From Anaerolineales bacterium (GTDB lineage Bacteria > Chloroflexota > Anaerolineae > Anaerolineales > UBA11579), in NCBI GenBank assembly GCA_026129255.1, contig JAHCIJ010000001.1:798949-862948 (forward strand): a stretch of 64,000 nt of DNA. The letters run 5' to 3'. The notes beneath the pieces were generated by a model that saw only the letters and a program-made list of their open reading frames with translations, was not told the DNA's origin and searched no databases. Every line of letters starts with the position of its first letter. The first letter of the stretch is position 1. Of this stretch, positions 51,793 to 60,477 are shown piece after piece. Made by a program: the position numbers and the translations under genes.

Positions 51793-52017
51793 TCAGCCCT
51801 CAGTTCCATCCACCCGCCCCTGAATGTGCTGGCGCACATCCATATAGGCGTCCGCCAGCTCCAGCTTGTGCCGCGTGAACAGCATGGCCAGGGCCAGTTT
51901 GTACTTGCGCTCCAGCCAGTGCAAAGCGGCCTGCGGGTCTTGCTGGCCATGTTGCATGGCACGCGCCAACAAGCGTACGAACAACTGGCGATAGGCCTCC
52001 TGACTGTAGCTCTTCAT
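51793..52017 (-). CDS. Small hypothetical protein
   Basis: 74 residues, MKSYSQEAYRQLFVRLLARAMQHGQQDPQAALHWLERKYKLALAMLFTRHKLELADAYMDVRQHIQ, predicted fully helical with mixed charge and no membrane helix. GATAAT and an AGGTGG stretch stand directly before the ATG. It lies convergent to tRNA-Thr and divergent from udk. I do not recognise it. Codon use resembles real genes nearby. Confidence 0.5.
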   Translation of the reverse strand: MKSYSQEAYRQLFVRLLARAMQHGQQDPQAALHWLERKYKLALAMLFTRHKLELADAYMDVRQHIQGRVDGTEG

Positions 52018-52085
52018 GCCACCTGATTATCAACCAGCCACTCCAAAATCTCAAATCAAAAACAGCAATCACATGCGCCATCCTT

Positions 52086-52091
52086 TATAAT
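52086..52091 (+). promoter_or_regulatory. -10 box of udk, leaderless spacing
   Basis: TATAAT ends 7 nt before the ATG at 52099 and overlaps an earlier ATG at 52090. Confidence 0.5.
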
Positions 52092-52098
52092 GAGTTTC

Positions 52099-52740
52099 AT
52101 GCCCGTTCCTCTCGTCATCGGTGTGGCCGGCGGCTCCGGCTCCGGTAAAACCACGGTAGCCCAAGCCATCGTCCAGCGTGCCACCCCGGGCAGCGTGGCC
52201 TACATCCAGCACGACTCGTACTACAAAGACCTCAGCAGCCTGGCCCCGGCGCAGCGCAAGACCACCAACTTTGACCACCCCAACTCGCTGGAAAGCGAGC
52301 TGATGGTGGAGCACATCCGCCAGCTCAAAGACGGCCACAGTGTTGAAGTGCCCAGCTACGACTTCACCACGCACACGCGCCGTACAGAAAGCCAAACGGT
52401 GGAGCCGCGCCCGATCGTGCTGGTCGAAGGCATCCTACTGTATGTGGAGCCCGAGTTGCGCGAGATTTGCGACGTCAAGCTCTTTGTGGATACGGACGCC
52501 GATCTGCGCTTCATCCGCCGACTGCAGCGCGACATCAGCGAGCGTGGCCGCAGCACCGAGAGCGTGATCCAGCAATACTTCGCCACCGTGCGCCCCATGC
52601 ACCTGGAGTTCGTCGAACCGTCCAAGCGTTATGCCGACCTGATCATCCCGTATGGCGGCTTCAACAAAGTTGCATTGGAGTTTGTGCTGGCGCGTATCGA
52701 AGCGCGCTTGCGCGAGTACAAGAAAGAATTGTCCAACTAG
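52099..52740 (+). CDS. udk: Uridine kinase
   Basis: 213 residues. Phosphorylates uridine and cytidine in pyrimidine salvage. P-loop [15 protein letters not shown] (about 8-22), the nucleoside-site [11 protein letters not shown] and [31 protein letters not shown] (Walker B-like) and [22 protein letters not shown] are all typical. The ATG at 52099 is preferred; one three codons earlier lies inside the -10 box. The cyclophilin gene follows after 20 nt, so they may be co-transcribed. Confidence 0.93.
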   Translation: MPVPLVIGVAGGSGSGKTTVAQAIVQRATPGSVAYIQHDSYYKDLSSLAPAQRKTTNFDHPNSLESELMVEHIRQLKDGHSVEVPSYDFTTHTRRTESQTVEPRPIVLVEGILLYVEPELREICDVKLFVDTDADLRFIRRLQRDISERGRSTESVIQQYFATVRPMHLEFVEPSKRYADLIIPYGGFNKVALEFVLARIEARLREYKKELSN

Positions 52741-52760
52741 CCCGAAAGGAATTTCTGCAC

Positions 52761-53267
52761 ATGTCCAAACAATGGAACCAAGCCCCGGCGATGGAAATTA
52801 ACCCCGCCAAGAGCTACACCGCCACCATCACCACTGACAAGGGCGATATTGTCCTCAAGCTCTTTGCCGCCGAAGTGCCTAACACCGTCAACAACTTCGT
52901 GTTCTTGGCGCGCCAGGGCTACTACGATGGCACCACTTTCCACCGCGTGATCGGCAACTTCATGGTGCAGGGCGGCGACCCGACCGGCAGCGGGATGGGC
53001 GGCCCCGGCTATAAGTTCGCCGATGAGTTCCACCCCGGCCTGCGCCATAACAAGCGCGGCATCCTCTCCATGGCTAACGCCGGGCCGAACACCAACGGCT
53101 CGCAGTTCTTCATCACCCACGGCCCCACCCCGCACCTGGATGACCGCCACGCCGTGTTCGGCGAAGTGATCGAGGGCGAAGACGTGCTCATGGCCATCCC
53201 GGAGCGCGACCCCAGCCGCGGCGGCCCCGCCGGGCAGCTGGTTTCCATCACCATCCAGGAGAGCTAG
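52761..53267 (+). CDS. Cyclophilin-type peptidyl-prolyl isomerase
   Basis: 168 residues, cytoplasmic (no signal). [59 protein letters not shown] (catalytic Arg in FHRV), [20 protein letters not shown] and [15 protein letters not shown] make up a complete bacterial cyclophilin. It speeds proline isomerisation during folding. AAGGA lies about 10 nt upstream. The next gene starts 1 nt after its stop (TAG T ATG), so the two are coupled. Confidence 0.93.
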   Translation: MSKQWNQAPAMEINPAKSYTATITTDKGDIVLKLFAAEVPNTVNNFVFLARQGYYDGTTFHRVIGNFMVQGGDPTGSGMGGPGYKFADEFHPGLRHNKRGILSMANAGPNTNGSQFFITHGPTPHLDDRHAVFGEVIEGEDVLMAIPERDPSRGGPAGQLVSITIQES

Positions 53268-53268
53268 T

Positions 53269-53820
53269 ATGCAAGCGCGCCCCGGCACCCTCAAGCTGTG
53301 GCGCGCCCTGGCGCTGGTGTTGGTCGTCGGCGTGAGCCTGGCGATCTTCTTCCTGCCGCGTGAATACACTGAAAGATTACAGGCCCTGGGCTACCCGGGC
53401 CTGTTTCTCATCACGCTCATCTCGTACGCTACGGTGTTCCTGCCCGCGCCGGCCGCGCTGATCGTGTTCTCCATGGGCGCGCACCTGCCGCCGCTCGGCG
53501 TAGCCCTGGCGGCGGGCAGCGGCGCGGCCCTCGGCGAGCTCACCGGCTACCTGGCAGGCTTCAGCGGCCAGGCCGCCATCGAGAACACGGCCGCTTACCA
53601 GCGCATGGTGGGCTGGATGCAGCGCAACGGCCCGCTGACGGTATTCGCGCTGGCAGCGGTGCCCAACCCGGTGGTAGACCTGAGCGGCATCGCCGCGGGA
53701 GCACTGCGTATGCCGCTGGCCAAGTTCCTGTTGTTCTGCTGGCTGGGGCAAGTACTCAAGATGTTTGCCTTCGCCGCCGCGGGGGCAGGGATGTTTGCGC
53801 TGCCGTATTTTTCTGAGTAA
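53269..53820 (+). CDS. VTT/DedA-like membrane protein
   Basis: 183 residues with four to five membrane helices. Family pattern: YPGLFLITLISYATVFLPAPAALIVFSMGAHLPPLGVALAAGSGAALGELTGYLAGFSGQ (the G-x-x-x-G-E re-entrant region of VTT/SNARE-associated proteins), then NGPLTVFALAAVPNPVVDLSGIAAGALRMPLAKFLLFCWLGQVLK. Members help lipid scrambling or flipping. It begins 1 nt after the cyclophilin stop. The chain is slightly shorter than DedA. Confidence 0.82.
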   Translation: MQARPGTLKLWRALALVLVVGVSLAIFFLPREYTERLQALGYPGLFLITLISYATVFLPAPAALIVFSMGAHLPPLGVALAAGSGAALGELTGYLAGFSGQAAIENTAAYQRMVGWMQRNGPLTVFALAAVPNPVVDLSGIAAGALRMPLAKFLLFCWLGQVLKMFAFAAAGAGMFALPYFSE

Positions 53821-53834
53821 AGATGCAACTGCCT

Positions 53835-54212
53835 AACCACAAAGACACGAAGGACACAAAAGAGAAACCATAAGAAGGATTTAACTTTGTGCTCTTTGTG
53901 CCTTGTGATGAGATTGAAGTGAAGTACCCGTGTTCATCTGTGGATGAAAAACTGCAAACTACTTAACCACAAAGTCACGGAGTACACCAAGAGTAAACTT
54001 AAGAAGATTTAGCTTTGTGTTCTTTGTGTCTTGTGATGAGATTGAAGTGAAGTACCCGTGTTCATCTGTCGATGAAAAACTGCAAACTACTTAACCACAA
54101 AGTCACGGAGGACACCAAGAGTAAACTTAAGAAGGATTTAACTTTGTGCTCTTTGTGTCTTTGTGGTGAGATTGAAGTGAAGTATCCGTGTTCATCTGTG
54201 GATGAAAACTGA
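53835..54212. repeat. Three tandem copies of a 128-130-bp element
   Basis: Copies start AACCACAAAG at 53835, 53965 and 54093. Each has ACCACAAAGNCACGAAGGACAC at the left, TTTGTGCTCTTTGTG in the middle and GTGTTCATCTGTGGATGAAAA at the right; the third keeps the inverted end CTTTGTGTCTTTGTGGT. No gene lies in it. The copies differ by a few per cent. Confidence 0.9.
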
Positions 54213-54222
54213 AGGAGTAGCA

Positions 54223-55587
54223 ATGGCTGACTATAAGCAAGTAGATCAATATGTGAATGACAACCTCGATGCCAGCCTGGACGAGCTCGCCGCCCTGTGC
54301 GCCGTCCCCAGCGTCGCCGCCCAGGGTCTGGGCATCCATGAAGCCGTCGAGTTGGTGCAGGCCATGCTGGCCAAGCGCGGCTTCACCACCGAGGTGATGC
54401 AGACCGGCGGCGCACCGGTGGTGTACGCCGAGCGCAAGGGCCGCAACACAGACAAGACCCTGCTGTTCTACAACCACTATGACGTGCAGCCTGCCGAGCC
54501 GCTCGAACTGTGGGACACGCCGCCCTTTGAGGCTACACGCATAGACGGCAAGATGTATGCGCGCGGCGTGAGCGACGATAAGGGGCACTTCGTCAGCCGC
54601 CTGTATGCGCTCGACAGCCTGCTGGCCCAGGATGGCGAGCTGCCCTGCAATATCAAATTCGTCGTCGAGGGCGAAGAAGAGATCGGCAGCCTGCACATGC
54701 CCGCCTTCGTGGAGAAGCATGCTCAGAAGCTGGCTGCGGACGCCTGCGTGTGGGAATTTGGCTATGTGGACGCCAACGACAAACCCGTGCAATACATGGG
54801 CATGCGCGGTCTGTGCTATGTTGAGTTCACAGTCGAGCTGCTCACCACGGATGTACATTCCGGGCTGGGCGGCTCGATCTTCCCCAATGCCGCCTGGCGG
54901 CTGATCTGGGCGCTCAACAGCCTCAAGGGGCCGGATGGGCGCATCCGCATCCCCGGCCACTATGACAAAGTCGTGCCGCCCAGCGAGCTCGACCGCCAGC
55001 TGGCCGCCGCCCTGCCCTATGAAGGCGATGACTACAAAGAGCGCTATGGTGTAAAAGAATTCCTGCGCGGCACGGAAGGCAATCCAGACCTGGCCCTGCA
55101 AGAGTTCCTCGAGCCAACCATGACGATCTGCGGCCTGACGGCGGGTTACCAAGGCCCGGGCAGCAAAACCGTGCTGCCCGCCAAAGCAAGCGCCAAAGTG
55201 GACTTCCGCTTGGTGCCAGATCAGACGCCGGCCGACGTAATGAAGGGCTTGCGTGCTTTCCTGGACGCCGAAGGCTTCAGCGATGTGCAAGTGACCGAGC
55301 TGGGCAGCGAGCCGCCGGGCCGCACCGACCCGAACGATCCGTTCCTCGCCATGGTGGTGCACTCGGCCGCCGAGGTCTACGGCGAGGAGATGATCCGCGT
55401 CCCCATGAGCGGTGGCTCTGGCCCCAACCATGCCTTCTTGCACCACCTGAAGCTGCCCGTGGTGACGGCGGGGCTCGGCTACCCCGGTGGCCGCGTGCAT
55501 GCGCCCAACGAGAACATCCGCGAGGACTTATACGTTAAGGCCACACAGCACGTGGCGCGCATCATTACCAAGTTTGCTGCTTCATAA
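54223..55587 (+). CDS. M20 family metallopeptidase (dipeptidase)
   Basis: 454 residues. LLFYNHYDVQPAEPLELWDTPPFEATRIDGKMYARGVSDDKGHF holds the first zinc His and the bridging Asp; VVEGEEEIGS is the catalytic Glu pair; DVHSGLGGSIFPNAAW is the dimerisation-domain His; PMSGGSGPNHAFL the terminal region. It fits the ArgE/DapE/PepV-type M20 dipeptidases. ATG 54223 has AGGAG five nt upstream; an earlier in-frame ATG lies in the repeat. Two nt after its stop a small helical gene begins. Confidence 0.9.
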   Translation: MADYKQVDQYVNDNLDASLDELAALCAVPSVAAQGLGIHEAVELVQAMLAKRGFTTEVMQTGGAPVVYAERKGRNTDKTLLFYNHYDVQPAEPLELWDTPPFEATRIDGKMYARGVSDDKGHFVSRLYALDSLLAQDGELPCNIKFVVEGEEEIGSLHMPAFVEKHAQKLAADACVWEFGYVDANDKPVQYMGMRGLCYVEFTVELLTTDVHSGLGGSIFPNAAWRLIWALNSLKGPDGRIRIPGHYDKVVPPSELDRQLAAALPYEGDDYKERYGVKEFLRGTEGNPDLALQEFLEPTMTICGLTAGYQGPGSKTVLPAKASAKVDFRLVPDQTPADVMKGLRAFLDAEGFSDVQVTELGSEPPGRTDPNDPFLAMVVHSAAEVYGEEMIRVPMSGGSGPNHAFLHHLKLPVVTAGLGYPGGRVHAPNENIREDLYVKATQHVARIITKFAAS

Positions 55588-55589
55588 GC

Positions 55590-55940
55590 ATGAGCTGGCA
55601 GGATACGGTTCGCAAGGAGCTGGCCACGGCGGATGCGGCCCGCGCCCGCGGCAACGAGGGCATGGCGCGCGTGTGTGCCCGCCGCGCTGCGGGCTGGGCC
55701 ATCAAGGCGCACCTAGGCGAGGCCGGCGTGAATTTGGACACTAACTCGGTCATCGAGCACTTCCGCCACATGCTGGCGCAAGATGATACACAGGCCGAGC
55801 TGCGTCTGCTGCTGGAGCATCTGCGCATGCCCAAGCTGCGCCCGAATCTGGAAGAGGACTCTTTCTTCCCTGAGGACATTGACCTTATAGCCGAGGCTCG
55901 CCAAGTGATCGGTATGCTGTTTCCGGGCGAAGGTTTCTAG
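55590..55940 (+). CDS. Small helical protein coupled to the M20 peptidase gene
   Basis: 116 residues, soluble. The opening MSWQDTVRKELATADAARARGNEGMARVCARRAAGWAIKAHL has the helix-pair layout seen in HEPN-like proteins (GNEGMARVCARRAAG), but a HEPN Rx4-6H site is not clear. The remainder has DLIAEARQVIGMLFP. It begins 2 nt after the M20 stop (TAAGCATG), so it is co-translated. I do not know its function. Confidence 0.65.
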   Translation: MSWQDTVRKELATADAARARGNEGMARVCARRAAGWAIKAHLGEAGVNLDTNSVIEHFRHMLAQDDTQAELRLLLEHLRMPKLRPNLEEDSFFPEDIDLIAEARQVIGMLFPGEGF

Positions 55941-56055
55941 CCCTTCTACCAATGCCGCTTTCGTAGAGGGCGGGGTAACCCCGCCCCTACCTGGCTCCTT
56001 TGTCATTCCGAGTGTAGCGAGGGCGAAACCTTTAGACCATCCCAAGCCCCAAACC
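55941..56055. repeat. Start of a repeat cluster
   Basis: GTAGAGGGCGGGG / CCCCGCCCCTAC palindrome near 55963-55990, then the end of a GTCATTCCGAG-type element. No gene seen. Confidence 0.6.
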
Positions 56056-56863
56056 CGTCATTGCGACCGCGCTACGTTGTAGCGCAGAATCCTTTTTGGC
56101 GTGGCAAGGCTCCTCTTGCCCTAAAGGATTCTCGGCTGGCAGTTATCCAATACCATCCTGAGCTAAGCACCCGCCTTCGGAATGACTGTGCTACCTGGCC
56201 GCCATCCCAAGCCAAAGTAGGGGCGGGAGTAATCCTGCCCGTACCGTATTCCTTTGTCATTCAGACAAATTGAGCGAGGGAAACCTTTAGGCCATAGCAA
56301 GCCCCAAGACCGTCCGTCATTGCGAGGAGTATTGGAGATTGCATGTGATGCAATCTCCAAACGGACGAAGCAATCCCCAGGCTCATTCGCAAATCATCTT
56401 GGGGATTGCTTCGTTGGCGGCATTCTCATGCCGCCTGCCTCGCAATGACAGGCAACGCTCGTCATTGCGACCGCGCTACGCTGCAGCCTAGAATCCTTTT
56501 TGGCCTGGCAAGACTCCTCTTGCCCTAAAGGATTCCTCGGCTGGCAGTTATCCAATACCGTCCTGAGCTAAGCACCCCGCCTCGGAATGACTGTGCTACC
56601 TGGCCGTCATCCCAAGCCAAAGTAGGGCGGGAGTAATCCTGCCCCTACCGTATTCCTTTGTCATTCAGACAAATTGAGCGAGGGCGAAACCTTTAGACCA
56701 TCCCAAGCCCCAAAACCCGTCATTGCGAGGAGTATTGGAGATTGCATGCAATGCAATCTCCAAACGGACGAAGCAATCCCCAGGCTCATTCGCAAATCAT
56801 CTTGGGGATTGCTTCGTTGGCGGCATTCTCATGCCGCCTGCCTCGCAATGACAGGCTTGAACG
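56056..56863. repeat. 404-bp direct tandem duplication of a composite repeat
   Basis: Copy one (56056-56459) and copy two (56460-56863) both start CGTCATTGCGACCGCGCTACG and end CGCAATGACAGGC, agreeing over most positions with scattered changes. Each contains a TTGCGAG element with the hairpin GGAGATTGCATG.../CATGCAATCTCC, and a CTTTGTCATTCAGACAAATTGAGCGAGG stretch. No ORF inside looks coding. Confidence 0.88.
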
Positions 56864-57024
56864 ACAGTTACCTTTGTCATTCCGAACGGTTTATCCGGCA
56901 CCACCAGACCGCCGAAGCCGCACCAGTGAGGAATCCGTCAAGGCTCGTCTTCCAAACTCACGCTTCACTAGCTCAGACCCCACGAGGATCCTCGCTGCGC
57001 TCGGGGATGCACAACATGCCCACA

Positions 57025-57056
57025 AAAAAGAGAGCCGCTTACGCGGCTCTCTTTTT
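57025..57056. terminator. Terminator whose loop holds a stop codon
   Basis: AAAAAGAGAGCCGC (57025-57038) pairs with GCGGCTCTCTTTTT (57043-57056). The four-base loop 57039-57042 contains the TAA of the minus-strand membrane-protein gene. Confidence 0.88.
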
Positions 57057-57377
57057 CGTCTTGATCTTGCCCTCAGGCTTATCCCCCGCCTTGGGCTTGT
57101 CACGCTGCCCTGTCACCAGGCGCAGGACACTGCGCACCACGGTGAAAAAGAACACCAGCACGCCGGCAATGGCCCCACCGATGAGCAGCACCAGCTCCAG
57201 CGTGGTGAGGCTGGCCTTGGCCAGCGGCCCGCGTCTGCCCACCAGCTTCTTGCGCAGCTCGGTAGTGAAGGTTGGCCGCGCGTCCACCGGCTTGAACATG
57301 CTCTCGAGCATATCCTCCACCGAGTCCAGCTCGCGCTGCACTTTCTTGCGCTCCCAGGGCCAAATGATCCCGCTCAT
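57039..57377 (-). CDS. Membrane protein paired with ECF sigma factor (possible anti-sigma)
   Basis: 112 residues. A charged N-terminal half (WPWERKKVQRELDSVEDMLESMFKPVDARPTFTTELRKKLVG) like the cytoplasmic part of small anti-sigma factors, one membrane helix (TTLELVLLIGGAIAGVLVFFFTVV), then a Lys-rich tail (KPKAGDKPEGKIKTKKRAA). It is directly downstream of an ECF sigma gene (9 nt), which is the reason for the anti-sigma suggestion; no zinc-binding HCC motif is present. The stop lies inside the transcription terminator. Confidence 0.65.
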   Translation of the reverse strand: MSGIIWPWERKKVQRELDSVEDMLESMFKPVDARPTFTTELRKKLVGRRGPLAKASLTTLELVLLIGGAIAGVLVFFFTVVRSVLRLVTGQRDKPKAGDKPEGKIKTKKRAA

Positions 57378-57385
57378 ACCTGCTA

Positions 57386-57982
57386 TTACTCCTCGTCTGG
57401 CAATTCGCCAAAATCTTCCAGCGAAAAATGGCCAGAGGCACCCTTACGGATCTCCTCACGCAGCGAGAGCAGCGTGCGGTGATACAAACTCTTGATCGCC
57501 CCTTCGGTGCGATCCATGATCTGCCCGATCTCGGCATTGGACATGTGCTGCGTAAACTTGAGGATGAGCAACTGCTGGCGCTCCTCCGGCAGATCGCGGA
57601 TGAGCTTCATCAGCGCGTTCTGCTCCTCAGTTTCCATCAGCACCGCTTCCGGGTACTCCTCGCTCTTGCTGGCCCGGTAGCCGTCTTCCAGCTCCACTTC
57701 CTGCCGGCGGCTGCTGTCGCGGTGCCAGTTGGCCACCAGGTTGTGCGCAATGCGATACAGCCAAGCGGAAAACGGCACGCCGCGGTCGGTGTAGCTGGTA
57801 ATGTGCCGCATCGCCCGGAAGAAGACCCGCGAGGTCAAATCTTCTGCGTCTTGCGGGCTGCCGGTGCGATAGTAGATATAGTTATAGATACGCCCGGCAT
57901 ACTTGTCATACAGCATGCCAAACGCCTCACTATCGCCCTGGGTGGCCTTGGCGAGGATCTTCTCGTCAGTCCACTCAGCCAC
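57386..57982 (-). CDS. ECF-type RNA polymerase sigma factor (second)
   Basis: About 198 residues. Region 2 is DSEAFGMLYDKYAGRIYNYIYYRTGSPQDAEDLTSRVFFRAMRHITSYTDRGVPFSAWLYRIAHNLVANWHRD, and region 4 is LPEERQQLLILKFTQHMSNAEIGQIMDRTEGAIKSLYHRTLLSLRE with the helix-turn-helix. GTG 57982 is used; a TTG 9 codons earlier is the other option. It heads a two-gene operon with the small membrane protein. Its regulon is unknown. Confidence 0.88.
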   Translation of the reverse strand: MAEWTDEKILAKATQGDSEAFGMLYDKYAGRIYNYIYYRTGSPQDAEDLTSRVFFRAMRHITSYTDRGVPFSAWLYRIAHNLVANWHRDSSRRQEVELEDGYRASKSEEYPEAVLMETEEQNALMKLIRDLPEERQQLLILKFTQHMSNAEIGQIMDRTEGAIKSLYHRTLLSLREEIRKGASGHFSLEDFGELPDEE

Positions 57983-58104
57983 GCCAGCGCCCGTCCAGAG
58001 CGGCGTCAATTAACTTAACCCAGGTAGTTGCAGAAGGTTGCATGTCGATCAAAAAATGGGGAGCGTGCAGAATCAAACAGAGTATAACATGCGGCACATG
58101 ACAA

Positions 58105-58137
58105 CAAAAAAAGACCCGCCAATGGCGGGTCTTTTTT
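58105..58137. terminator. Terminator after the bactofilin-like gene
   Basis: GACCCGCC (58113-58120) pairs with GGCGGGTC (58124-58131), A-run before and T-run after on both strands. Confidence 0.88.
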
Positions 58138-58152
58138 GTTTGCACAGGCGGC

Positions 58153-59247
58153 CTAGCGACCGCGTGTCGTCTTCTTGGCGGGCGTCTTCTTGGCCGCCGC
58201 ACGCTTGCGCGGGGCCGGCAGCGCCGGAGCCGGTGCAAGCGGCTGCACGGCCGCGCTGGCTGGGCCGGTGTAGTCCTGGCTGCCGAAGCGGCTCAGGATC
58301 ACCGCGCCCAACCCCGCCAGGCCCACGATGGCGCCTAGCAGCCAACCGACGCACGGCAAGAAGCTGACGATACCGGTGGCGAAGGTGAGCGCAAAAGTGC
58401 CCAGGCTGGCCTCCAACGCGGGAGACCAGGTGGCCTTGAACGCTTCCGCCAGGCGGTGGCCCACCTCTTGGCCCAGGCTTATCCAGCCGAAGGCCCACGC
58501 TGTCACCAGCACGAAGGGCACCAGTATCGCCACCGGGATCAGGATCAGCGTCAGGCTGAGGCCGATGATGGCCGCCCCGGCCAGGATGACGGCCAGCAGG
58601 CCATACCCGCCAGCCATCGCCGGTTGGCTAATGACGGCATCCGCCACACGGCGCATGGGCTGCTGGGCGAAGAGCACTGCCAGCAAGGCCACCGTAGCCA
58701 TGGCGACCGAGCGGAACAACAGCCACACAAAGTCGCCCCCAATGCCGCGGGCAACCTGGCCCACTACGCCACCACTGGGAGTGTAGTTGTAATCGTAGTC
58801 ATAGTTGTAGCCGCGGTCACGCCACTGCCCGTCACCCCAAGGGAGGCGCATATCGTCCACCTGGGTGCCATCCACGCGCGAGCCTGTCAGCGCTTGGATA
58901 TTGCCTCCAGGGGCGATGAGATCGCCATTGATGACGGCCGTCTCTTGCAGGTAGGCAGTGCCGCCCACCACAACCAGGTCACCACGCACATGGCCATAGA
59001 TGGTGGCATCGCCACCGATCACTACGGCTTGCCCAGTGACCGTGCTGTCCCCTTCCATCGTCAGCGAGCCACCCAGCACCACCAGGTCACCGTTGATGGT
59101 GCGCCCGGAGGCCAGCGTGAAATCACGCCCAAACACAACTTCATCGAAGGCTGGCAGTTCCGCCGGGGCCGCATAGGCGATACCCGGCAGGGCCAGCAAG
59201 ACCATCAGAGCCAGCAGGCCCGCGGCCATCCATTTAGAAAGTTTCAT
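58153..59247 (-). CDS. Bactofilin-like polymer-forming membrane protein
   Basis: 364 residues. Signal peptide (MKLSKWMAAGLLALMVLLALPGIAYA), then a beta-helix segment of short repeats (GRTINGDLVVLGGSLTMEGDSTVTGQAVVIGGDATIYGHVRGDLVVVGGTAYLQETAVINGDL), as in bactofilin/polymer-forming proteins, then four membrane helices (about 180-330) and an Ala/Pro/Lys tail ending KKTPAKKTTRGR. The beta-helix would lie outside the membrane. It is coupled to the anti-sigma-like gene (TAATG overlap), so it probably belongs to an envelope-stress operon. Confidence 0.78.
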   Translation of the reverse strand: MKLSKWMAAGLLALMVLLALPGIAYAAPAELPAFDEVVFGRDFTLASGRTINGDLVVLGGSLTMEGDSTVTGQAVVIGGDATIYGHVRGDLVVVGGTAYLQETAVINGDLIAPGGNIQALTGSRVDGTQVDDMRLPWGDGQWRDRGYNYDYDYNYTPSGGVVGQVARGIGGDFVWLLFRSVAMATVALLAVLFAQQPMRRVADAVISQPAMAGGYGLLAVILAGAAIIGLSLTLILIPVAILVPFVLVTAWAFGWISLGQEVGHRLAEAFKATWSPALEASLGTFALTFATGIVSFLPCVGWLLGAIVGLAGLGAVILSRFGSQDYTGPASAAVQPLAPAPALPAPRKRAAAKKTPAKKTTRGR

Positions 59248-59699
59248 TATCGTTTCTCCTTCAGTACGTTCACTTTATCCACCGCCATCGCCGCCAGGAA
59301 CAAGCCCGCCAGTGCACTGGTGCTTGTCAGCAGCCACAGACTAGGAGGAATTTCAGACAAAATGCTGCTCAGCGTGGTCAGCAACACCCGCAGGGTGATG
59401 GCAAGATCGGTGGTGAAGCGCACCACCTCGGTCAGTAGCGCACCAGGCTGCAACTGCGCTAGCGGAAGCCACAAGGACACCAGCGCCGCCAGCAGGCTGA
59501 GGCTCAACACTGCACCGCCTGCTAAGCCAAGCCAGGCCAGCACACCCGGCTTGTAGGCCGCAGGCATGCCAGCGGCACGCGCCAGCCAGCGGCGGGCGAA
59601 GCCCGCACGCGGCGCAACCATCTCGGCCGAGCGTAGGCGTTGTTCCAGCGCCGGCCAACCGGCGGGTAGAGACTCTGAGTCAAAGTGTGGCTTCTTCAT
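59247..59699 (-). CDS. Putative membrane anti-sigma factor
   Basis: 150 residues. A cytoplasmic N-terminus of about 50 residues (MKKPHFDSESLPAGWPALEQRLRSAEMVAPRAGFARRWLARA), then hydrophobic helices (LAWLGLAGGAVLSLSLLAALVSLWLPL and PPSLWLLTSTSALAGLFLAAM). Its start lies 20 nt inside the sigma gene and its stop overlaps the bactofilin-like start, so the three are translationally linked. Position and layout suggest an anti-sigma; there is no zinc-finger motif. Confidence 0.7.
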   Translation of the reverse strand: MKKPHFDSESLPAGWPALEQRLRSAEMVAPRAGFARRWLARAAGMPAAYKPGVLAWLGLAGGAVLSLSLLAALVSLWLPLAQLQPGALLTEVVRFTTDLAITLRVLLTTLSSILSEIPPSLWLLTSTSALAGLFLAAMAVDKVNVLKEKR

Positions 59700-60273
59700 G
59701 CTGCTTGCTCCTTCTTTCGCCAGGTTGCTGCTGGCTGTGTTCCCAGGCCTGCGCCAGGCTGCGCCGAGCGCGGTGCAGCCTGCTCTTGAGGGCGCTCTCC
59801 GAAAGAGAGAGCTGCGCAGCAATCTCTTCGTAAGAGAGCTCATTCCAGTAATACAGAATGATGGCGGCCCGGTCACGTGGGTCCAAGCGCGCCAGCAAAG
59901 TTTGCAACTCATCCTGCGTTTCCCGCTGCACCAGCCGCGCCGCGGGTCCGGCAGCCTTATCACCCAGGCTGGCCTCGGGCGAATCCTCAAGGGAGATCGT
60001 GTTCAGCCGTGCACGCCGGTGCTGGTCGATGCAGTAGTTGGCGGCGATGCTCAGCAGCCAGCTGGCAAACTTGCGCTTGGGGTCATAGCGCCCGATGGCC
60101 CGGAAGGCGCGCAGGAAGGCTTCCTGCGCGGCATCCTCTGCATCCTGGGTGTTGCCCAGCATGCGATAACACAAGTTATGCACCGGCCGGGCATACAACT
60201 CCACCAATTGTGAAAACGCCTGCGCATCGCCCTGCTGGGCCAGGCGCAGCCACTTCTGTTCATCCGGCTGCAA
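59680..60273 (-). CDS. ECF-type RNA polymerase sigma factor (RpoE-like)
   Basis: 197 residues. Region 2: AFSQLVELYARPVHNLCYRMLGNTQDAEDAAQEAFLRAFRAIGRYDPKRKFASWLLSIAANYCIDQHRR; region 4: LDPRDRAAIILYYWNELSYEEIAAQLSLSESALKSRLHRARRSLAQ. The start is TTG at 60273 with GAGGAG five nt upstream, and no ATG lies in frame near. It heads the sigma/anti-sigma/bactofilin-like operon. Such factors respond to envelope stress; the signal is unknown. Confidence 0.9.
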   Translation of the reverse strand: MQPDEQKWLRLAQQGDAQAFSQLVELYARPVHNLCYRMLGNTQDAEDAAQEAFLRAFRAIGRYDPKRKFASWLLSIAANYCIDQHRRARLNTISLEDSPEASLGDKAAGPAARLVQRETQDELQTLLARLDPRDRAAIILYYWNELSYEEIAAQLSLSESALKSRLHRARRSLAQAWEHSQQQPGERRSKQHEEATL

Positions 60274-60428
60274 TGGATCTCCTCATCGTTGGCTTCAGAA
60301 AGCTATACGCAGACAGCCAAACTTGGTTTCACTCAGGCTACGCCACTCCGTCCCCAACGGCAAGGTGCAGCCGCCCTGAGGGCGGCTCAGAAAAAATGGG
60401 ACTTTCTTGCGAACAAGCCCCTAAAAGA

Positions 60429-60454
60429 CCAAAACCTGCTTTCGCAGGTTTTGG
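60429..60454 (-). terminator. Hairpin after the DUF11-sortase gene
   Basis: CCAAAACCTGC (60429-60439) pairs with GCAGGTTTTGG (60444-60454); on the minus strand GGTCTTTTAGG follows, so the T-run is short. Confidence 0.65.
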
Positions 60455-60477
60455 TTATATCTCAAGCTCTGGCAGCT

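Noticed and set aside
53835..54212. Triple repeat as replication origin iterons
   Set aside because: No dnaA, dnaN or DnaA boxes nearby; the unit matches a generic palindromic element.
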